64,000 nt of DNA from Pseudoalteromonas fuliginea (GTDB lineage Bacteria > Pseudomonadota > Gammaproteobacteria > Enterobacterales > Alteromonadaceae), in contig NZ_JJNZ01000017.1 of the NCBI RefSeq assembly GCF_000690055.1, positions 62,001 through 126,000 on the forward strand. The letters are read 5' to 3'. This document shows positions 59,489-64,000 of the stretch, in pieces; positions within the stretch are counted from its first letter, which is position 1, and the number at the start of each line of letters is the position of its first letter. The notes beneath the pieces are model-generated. The model did no database searches. It had not been told where the DNA came from and saw only the letters and a program-made list of their open reading frames with translations. The translations under genes and the position numbers were made by a program.

Positions 59489-60055
59489 ATGATGTTTTTA
59501 TCAAGGAGTTCCCATTCAAGCGTTCAGCTTGAAACTAATCCCCACCTAAAGTTTTGGGTTATTTGGTCAGATTATGAAAAACGAGTGCGGGCTTGTTGCT
59601 ATAAATGGTTATATAGCGACCAAGATCGAGTTGAAGACGCCATGGCACAAGCGTGTGAAAAAGCGCTTAAAGTTTATATACAAGACAGCTCTCAAATAGA
59701 AAACATGTTTGCTTGGCTTTGTCGGATAGCCCATAACATCTGTATGGATATACATCGCTTAAATAGTAAAGAAAGCGATTTAGTGAAACAAGCCAACAGC
59801 TCCTCAACACAGTTTTATTTTACGGAGAGCCAGTCACAAACATTGGAAAGTGAGTATGAACGTATTCACCTATATCAGAAGTTGATGGATGCCATTAATG
59901 ATTTGCCTAATGATTTAAAGCAAGTGATCCAGTATAAATTTATTTATGAAATGGAGTACTCAGAAATAGCAAACCAATTACAAATTAGCCAAGAAAATGC
60001 AAGAAAGCGTGTGCAATTGGCTCGTAAGAAACTAAGTGCATTACAGTATGTATAA
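59489..60055 (+). CDS. ECF-type RNA polymerase sigma factor
   Basis: Short sigma-70-family protein (188 aa) with only regions 2 and 4. Region 2 is at about 22-90 (QDRVEDAMAQACEKALKVY, then MFAWLCRIAHNICMDIHR, the -10 recognition part). Region 4 is at about 128-186 (LPNDLKQVIQYKF, MEYSEIANQLQISQENARKRV, the helix-turn-helix). Two adjacent ATGs follow a GGAGAG site; either may start. No anti-sigma gene is adjacent. As first gene of the eCIS-like cluster it probably directs RNA polymerase to this cluster; the target promoter is unknown. Confidence 0.92.
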   Translation: MMFLSRSSHSSVQLETNPHLKFWVIWSDYEKRVRACCYKWLYSDQDRVEDAMAQACEKALKVYIQDSSQIENMFAWLCRIAHNICMDIHRLNSKESDLVKQANSSSTQFYFTESQSQTLESEYERIHLYQKLMDAINDLPNDLKQVIQYKFIYEMEYSEIANQLQISQENARKRVQLARKKLSALQYV

Positions 60056-60134
60056 GCCCTCATGTTCAGGTCATCGGTTTTTCTTGGCTTGTAACCACAA
60101 AATAATTTAAAAAATCTTTTTCACAAACAGATGA

Positions 60135-60162
60135 ATACCCCGTTATTCAAATAACGGGGTAT
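60135..60162 (+). promoter_or_regulatory. Strong 12-bp hairpin before the antiterminator gene
   Basis: Perfect stem ATACCCCGTTAT / ATAACGGGGTAT with a four-base loop TCAA. It is GC-rich in an AT-rich setting and has no T-run after it (CTGACC), so it is not a standard terminator. It lies 79 bases after the sigma-factor stop and 84 bases before the NusG-like gene. It could be a transcription pause, an operator, or an RNA element read by the antiterminator. Confidence 0.6.
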
Positions 60163-60246
60163 CTGACCAAGATACCCAAATTTAAATCGAACATTCGCAT
60201 CACCTTAGCTGGGATTGATGTGGCGGAGCTTGGCTGGAGCATTAAT

Positions 60247-60762
60247 ATGAAAAATGAAAGGCAGTGGTTTGTGGTTTATACCAAAGCCAATAGTGAGAAA
60301 AAATTTGCTGTACAGGTCAATCTTTTGCAAAGTGATTGTGAAGCATTTTTGCCTTTAATAGATCAGGCCCGCCAATGGAGTGACCGAACCAAAGTGGTAA
60401 GCGTACCGTTATTTAAATCATACGTATTTGTTTATATTGACGGTAATGAATTTCAACAGTTAAAACGCCTACCAGGTTTCGTTTCATATATTAAATTTAA
60501 TAATCTACCAGCTGTGATTTCTCAGCAAGAAATGAAAAAAATTCAACGTTTTATATCTACAGGTAAAGTGGTTGAAGTGCTGTCTAATCGTTTGCTAGTA
60601 GGAACTAAAGTGGAAATTGTTAGCGGTAATTTACAAGGGTATTGCGGTATTCTGGTTGAGCGACGTAATCAACAATTAGTCGCAATTGAAGTCGAGGGAT
60701 TAGCGCAAAGTATGATGCTAACTTTACCTGAAATGCTATTGAAACCGATTGTTGAGGTTTAA
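60247..60762 (+). CDS. NusG-family antiterminator, UpxY/RfaH-like
   Basis: Specialised NusG paralog. The NGN domain covers about 1-105 (WFVVYTKANSEKKFAVQVN, FLPLIDQARQWSDRTK, VPLFKSYVFVYID, PGFVSYIKFNNLPAVIS). A KOW-type domain follows at about 118-170 (GTKVEIVSGNLQGYCGILVE). The WSDR and VPLFKSYVFV pattern is nearest to UpxY/RfaH-type factors rather than housekeeping NusG. I choose ATG 60247: GGAG lies seven bases upstream, while an in-frame GTG at 60220 has no site. Such factors let polymerase pass terminators in long operons; here it precedes lysozyme and eCIS genes. Confidence 0.88.
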   Translation: MKNERQWFVVYTKANSEKKFAVQVNLLQSDCEAFLPLIDQARQWSDRTKVVSVPLFKSYVFVYIDGNEFQQLKRLPGFVSYIKFNNLPAVISQQEMKKIQRFISTGKVVEVLSNRLLVGTKVEIVSGNLQGYCGILVERRNQQLVAIEVEGLAQSMMLTLPEMLLKPIVEV

Positions 60763-60764
60763 TT

Positions 60765-61196
60765 ATGGCGTATCTAAGTGAAACAAATATACAAACGCTG
60801 AAAGCCCAATTATTGCGTTATGAGGGGTTATCATTAAAACCATATAGATGTACCGAAGGAAAATTAACGATCGGTATTGGCCGTAACTTAGAAGATAAAG
60901 GTTTGTCATTGGATGAGGTAGATTACCTATTAAACAATGACATTAATAATGTTATAGCACAGGTTGCAGTGCATATTCGCGTTTTCAAATTATTGAATGA
61001 AACTAAAAAGATTATTTTGCTAGATATGGCGTTTAATCTTGGGGTTGCAGGGCTATGTAAGTTTAAAAATATGCTCAGGGCACTGGAAGATAAAAATTAC
61101 CCTTTAGCAGCGGCTGAAATGCTTGACTCTAGATGGGCTAAGCAGGTTGGAGTGAGAGCTGATGAGCTGGCACAAAAAATGGCTCTAGGAGAGTGA
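60765..61196 (+). CDS. GH24 phage-type lysozyme
   Basis: T4-type muramidase of 143 aa. The catalytic region reads YEGLSLKPYRCTEGKLTIGIG: Glu of YEG is the catalytic acid, and Thr before IGIG matches T4 Thr26. The residue aligned with T4 Asp20 is Cys, as in P22-type lysozymes. No signal or SAR segment is visible, so it would need a holin, lysis or a tail to reach the wall. It follows the antiterminator gene by two bases, with GAGG as ribosome-binding site. In an eCIS cluster it may release particles or locally open peptidoglycan; both are inferences. Confidence 0.9.
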   Translation: MAYLSETNIQTLKAQLLRYEGLSLKPYRCTEGKLTIGIGRNLEDKGLSLDEVDYLLNNDINNVIAQVAVHIRVFKLLNETKKIILLDMAFNLGVAGLCKFKNMLRALEDKNYPLAAAEMLDSRWAKQVGVRADELAQKMALGE

Positions 61197-61197
61197 T

Positions 61198-63183
61198 ATG
61201 AGTGCCATTATACCTCAATTACAAGTGCCTCATTCAGAGCAAGAGCGGCGAGTTGCTTATCATCTCTATCAGTTTGGTAGTGCGCTAAAAGCACAAGATG
61301 AACATCTAAGTGATACTGTTAAAGAGCTACATGAGCAGTTAAATAAACTAATTTTTATGCCACGGTTTAACCATCTTACTGATTTATTTTCGTTGTCTCA
61401 TTCTGAAACTAAGTTGCTAGCACTTGTTTATATTCAAGTTCAAGATCCAGACGTAATAGCCCCATTTTTAGGATTAAGTTGGTTTGAGCAAGGGCCAACA
61501 TTGAGTTTAGATAAGTTAGTAACATTAGTGGACGAATCTTTAAATAAATACAACACCATAGCAGAATTTGGCCCTAAATCAGCATTGTTTAAATGGGGGT
61601 TAATATACCTAACAAATGAGAGTATAGGTTTACAAAGCGCAGTGAATATTGCCCCTTATTTACATGAATTTTTGCAATGTGGTACTACAAGCTGTGATTA
61701 CCTTAGTTTCTTTACTTTAGTAGACACGGCGCAGGACCCAGTATTTGATAGTTGTTTTAGTTTACCAGAAGAGGTTGCAGCTCAATCATTACTTATTATC
61801 GACAGTGAAAATGATGAAATAACCGCCTGGTATACTCAGCAGTTGGCATTACGGTGCGATACCACGTTGGCACACTATGTAGCAGAGCCAAACAATGGTT
61901 TCAACATATCTCATTTAGCGCATGAATTTGCCTGCTTACAGCTCATAGCTCAAACGCAACCAGTATTATTGTATTGGCCCGAAATTGGTAGCTTGTTACA
62001 ACACAACTTAATTCAATTAAATACTCTAGTTGAGCAATGTACAAAATTGGCGTTAATAACAACAACAGCTAGCCCCTTGTTTGACGAGGTATTTACGCAA
62101 TCATTAAAAATTAAAGTACAAGTACCAAATTTGTCACAATTAAAAGAGGCTTGGTTGTCGTTATGTAATAGCGAGCAACATACGCATTTAGATAAAGCCC
62201 AAGCTCAGCAGTTGGTGGCTAAATATCCCGTAGCGTTACCTCATATGAAGCAGCTAGCAAACAATGCTAAGGCAGATAAAAGTGATGAACAAGATTACTG
62301 GGAAACATTGCAAGCGCTGTGTTTTTCAGCGCAAAGTCAACACTGCGATGAACTAGCTAAATTGTGTCAAGCGCGCTTTACCCTCGACGACATGATATTG
62401 AATGACAAAATTACGGTGCAATTGCAGGAGTTAATCGCCAGAATTAATTTTAAAGCTTCATTACAACAGCGTCTACCTAGTTTTAATCAAGGATGTAAAG
62501 CGCTATTTTGGGGTAAACCAGGCACTGGTAAATCTATGGCCGCAGAAGCCATTGCAGGTGAATTGCAACTACCACTGTACATAGTTAATTTGGCCAATAT
62601 TGCCAGTAAATGGATAGGTGAAACTGAAAAGCACTTAGCTAAGCTATTTGATTCAGCTCAGAAATATAATGCGGTACTCATGTTTGACGAAGCAGATGCG
62701 ATTTTTGCAAAACGCAGCGAGGTAGAGTCAAGCCATGATAAAAACGCCAATATGGGCGTAAGTTACCTACTTCAACGTATGGAACACTACACGGGCTTGT
62801 TGTTACTAAGTACTAACTTTAAAAGTAACCTTGATGAGGCATTTTTACGTCGCTTTCAAGGGGTAATTGAGTTTACTTTACCTGATAAACAGCAGCGCGT
62901 TGATATTTGGCAGCGTAATTTAAGCACCAATGCAGATAGTGATTTATGCCAAGGCATTAGCCAACTTGCAGCATTGTTTGAGCTCAGTGCTGCGCAAATA
63001 ATCAATATCTGCGAAATGGCATTGTTGCAAAGTTTGATCGCTGACAAAAAGTTGATTAGTCGAGCCGAGATTGCCAATGCATTACATAGAGAACTCTCAA
63101 AACAACATGCCGGCTTTATGACCCAGCAATCTTTATCAACGTGGTTAACGGGAGGGCACAATGGACGCAACCTTAATTTATAA
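61198..63183 (+). CDS. AAA+ ATPase, Pvc15/Afp15-like eCIS component
   Basis: 661-residue protein. The first 430 residues are a mostly helical region of unknown detail. The AAA+ core (about 430-590) has Walker A GKPGTGKS near 440, the pore-loop region NIASKWIGETEKHLAKLFD, Walker B VLMFDEADAIF near 494, sensor-1 LLLSTNFK, and the arginine finger FLRRF near 549. A C-terminal lid follows. The long N-terminal part plus one AAA+ domain, next to a DUF4255 gene, is the pattern of Pvc15-type ATPases of extracellular contractile injection systems, thought to help load or assemble them. GGAG precedes the start; the end overlaps the DUF4255 gene by 23 bases. Confidence 0.88.
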   Translation: MSAIIPQLQVPHSEQERRVAYHLYQFGSALKAQDEHLSDTVKELHEQLNKLIFMPRFNHLTDLFSLSHSETKLLALVYIQVQDPDVIAPFLGLSWFEQGPTLSLDKLVTLVDESLNKYNTIAEFGPKSALFKWGLIYLTNESIGLQSAVNIAPYLHEFLQCGTTSCDYLSFFTLVDTAQDPVFDSCFSLPEEVAAQSLLIIDSENDEITAWYTQQLALRCDTTLAHYVAEPNNGFNISHLAHEFACLQLIAQTQPVLLYWPEIGSLLQHNLIQLNTLVEQCTKLALITTTASPLFDEVFTQSLKIKVQVPNLSQLKEAWLSLCNSEQHTHLDKAQAQQLVAKYPVALPHMKQLANNAKADKSDEQDYWETLQALCFSAQSQHCDELAKLCQARFTLDDMILNDKITVQLQELIARINFKASLQQRLPSFNQGCKALFWGKPGTGKSMAAEAIAGELQLPLYIVNLANIASKWIGETEKHLAKLFDSAQKYNAVLMFDEADAIFAKRSEVESSHDKNANMGVSYLLQRMEHYTGLLLLSTNFKSNLDEAFLRRFQGVIEFTLPDKQQRVDIWQRNLSTNADSDLCQGISQLAALFELSAAQIINICEMALLQSLIADKKLISRAEIANALHRELSKQHAGFMTQQSLSTWLTGGHNGRNLNL

Positions 63184-63787
63184 AGTACAACAGGCACTTG
63201 ATTCGTTTATTAAAGACAAAGTTTTATCGCTCAATAATAACGATGATGTAGTAGATACTTCTATTGTATTGAGCTTTCAAGCGCCAGATAATGAATTTAC
63301 TACTAGTTTAGGCAGCGACCCCGCAATAAATTGTTATTTAGTTGGTATAACTGAAGATATTCAGCGTCGTCAAAGTGAGCCACCTCGTACGCAAATAAAT
63401 TTTACGCAAACTCACCGTACACAATTCATTGAGCCTAAATTTGTGTCATTGACTTATATGCTAACCGTTTGGAGTAAAAACCCACAGCAAAGCGCTGCGA
63501 TAGAGCATTTGATCATGGGCTATTTAATTGCAGGTATAGGACGGTACGATTTTCTACCTGAAGAGTTACTACTCACACAACAAATTGATATATCACCTTA
63601 TGGTATCCGCAGCCAAATATTCGGTAATGAGTACAGTGAAAAAGTAACTGGGCAAGTATGGCAGGCACTCGGGAGTACGCCTAAAGCAACCATTCTCTAT
63701 ACGCTCTCTTTGCCTATGCCAGTATTTGAGCCAGTACAACTGCCAATAGTAAAAGAAATTAATAAACTCTTAGATAACAAAGCTTAA
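63161..63787 (+). CDS. DUF4255 (Pvc16 N-terminal domain) protein, putative eCIS tail terminator
   Basis: 208-residue protein of the Pvc16/Afp16-type DUF4255 family. In Afp the homolog caps the tube and sheath and fixes particle length. Matching features are the helical start (VQQALDSFIKD), the central FVSLTYMLTVWSKNPQQSAAIEHLIMGYL, and the terminal ILYTLSLPMPVFE. GGAGGG lies five bases before the ATG, within the ATPase gene, so they are coupled. I rely on family memory for DUF4255; the ATPase next to it supports the call. Confidence 0.85.
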   Translation: MDATLIYKVQQALDSFIKDKVLSLNNNDDVVDTSIVLSFQAPDNEFTTSLGSDPAINCYLVGITEDIQRRQSEPPRTQINFTQTHRTQFIEPKFVSLTYMLTVWSKNPQQSAAIEHLIMGYLIAGIGRYDFLPEELLLTQQIDISPYGIRSQIFGNEYSEKVTGQVWQALGSTPKATILYTLSLPMPVFEPVQLPIVKEINKLLDNKA

Positions 63788-63898
63788 TTTAACCTCAATT
63801 ATTTCACCTAACAGATCCCATAATTTAATCGGCAGTTGTTGAGCATTCAGCTCAGCGGCTGAAATCATCATTTATTTATTAGATTACAGAGGAATATT

Positions 63899-64000
63899 AT
63901 GAGTACTTCAGAACTCAATGAACGATTAAAAAGCTACTTTCAGCGTGGTGATATCCCTACTCAACAAGAATTTGGGGATCTAATTGATACGGCAACAAGC
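63899..64000 (+). CDS. N-terminus of a probable tail-fibre/baseplate-associated protein (partial)
   Basis: The first 34 codons of a gene cut by the window edge, with AGAGGA before the ATG. The sequence contains RLKSYFQRGDIPTQQEFGDL. I recall a 'GD-P-T-x-x-x-F-x-x-L-I-D' pattern at the start of phage tail and eCIS fibre or repeat proteins, often in Bacteroidetes. With so few residues this is suggestive only. It belongs to the same transcript as the DUF4255 gene, 111 bases downstream. Confidence 0.55.
   Translation, partial: MSTSELNERLKSYFQRGDIPTQQEFGDLIDTATS

Noticed and set aside
60220-60246. GTG at 60220 as start of the NusG-like gene
   Set aside because: No ribosome-binding site, and the added residues do not belong to the NGN domain; ATG 60247 has GGAG at seven bases.

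Overview
The window looks like chromosome of a marine gammaproteobacterium of the Alteromonadales, most likely Pseudoalteromonas. This rests on low-GC coding sequence, protein sequences close to the Escherichia/Vibrio/Shewanella type for housekeeping genes (HslUV, PriA, MetJ, AroK, Dam, Rpe, MreB), and gene order. No species-level search was possible.

Region 1 (1-13.8 kb) starts with the tail of an unidentified gene and a chemotaxis receptor. A minus-strand block priA-ftsN-hslV-hslU-DUF971 follows, with a heat-shock-type promoter before hslV. Then come rpmE with its leader, a short malic enzyme, and the methionine regulon metJ / metBL with MetJ operators between them. Region 2 (13.8-28.3 kb) is the conserved envelope and metabolism block: mrcA (PBP1A), divergent from pilMNOPQ (type IV pilus alignment complex and secretin), then aroK-aroB-damX-dam and rpe-gph-trpS. 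Region 3 (28.3-46.1 kb) is more variable. It holds a small secreted-protein operon (TraB/GumN protein, 121-aa secreted protein, 24-aa membrane peptide) facing a membrane-bound CadC/ToxR-like regulator across a perfect palindrome. It continues with uvrA, yajR, ssb, a hybrid histidine kinase, a degenerate EAL protein, a PLP enzyme, 0.9 kb of repeat-bearing DNA and a chimeric SUMF1-like protein. Region 4 (46.2-56.8 kb) is the cell-shape block mreBCD-maf-rng-yhdP-nit-tldD, packed with overlaps of a few bases.

Region 5 (56.8-64 kb) is accessory. A tandem array of six REP doublets (REPINs) fills the space between tldD and a convergent mscS-like channel gene, and 1.3 kb without genes follows. The last 4.5 kb is the start of a plus-strand cluster: an ECF-type sigma factor, a strong hairpin, a NusG/UpxY-like antiterminator, a GH24 lysozyme, a Pvc15-like AAA+ ATPase, a DUF4255 (Pvc16-type) protein, and the first 34 codons of a probable tail-fibre-like protein. 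The ATPase plus DUF4255 pair is a hallmark of extracellular contractile injection systems (eCIS; PVC/Afp/MAC-like). The window therefore seems to catch the regulatory and accessory end of an eCIS locus whose sheath, tube, baseplate and toxin genes would lie beyond base 64000. None of those structural genes is visible here, so the assignment is an inference from these markers.

No tRNA, rRNA, CRISPR array, transposase or integrase gene was seen.
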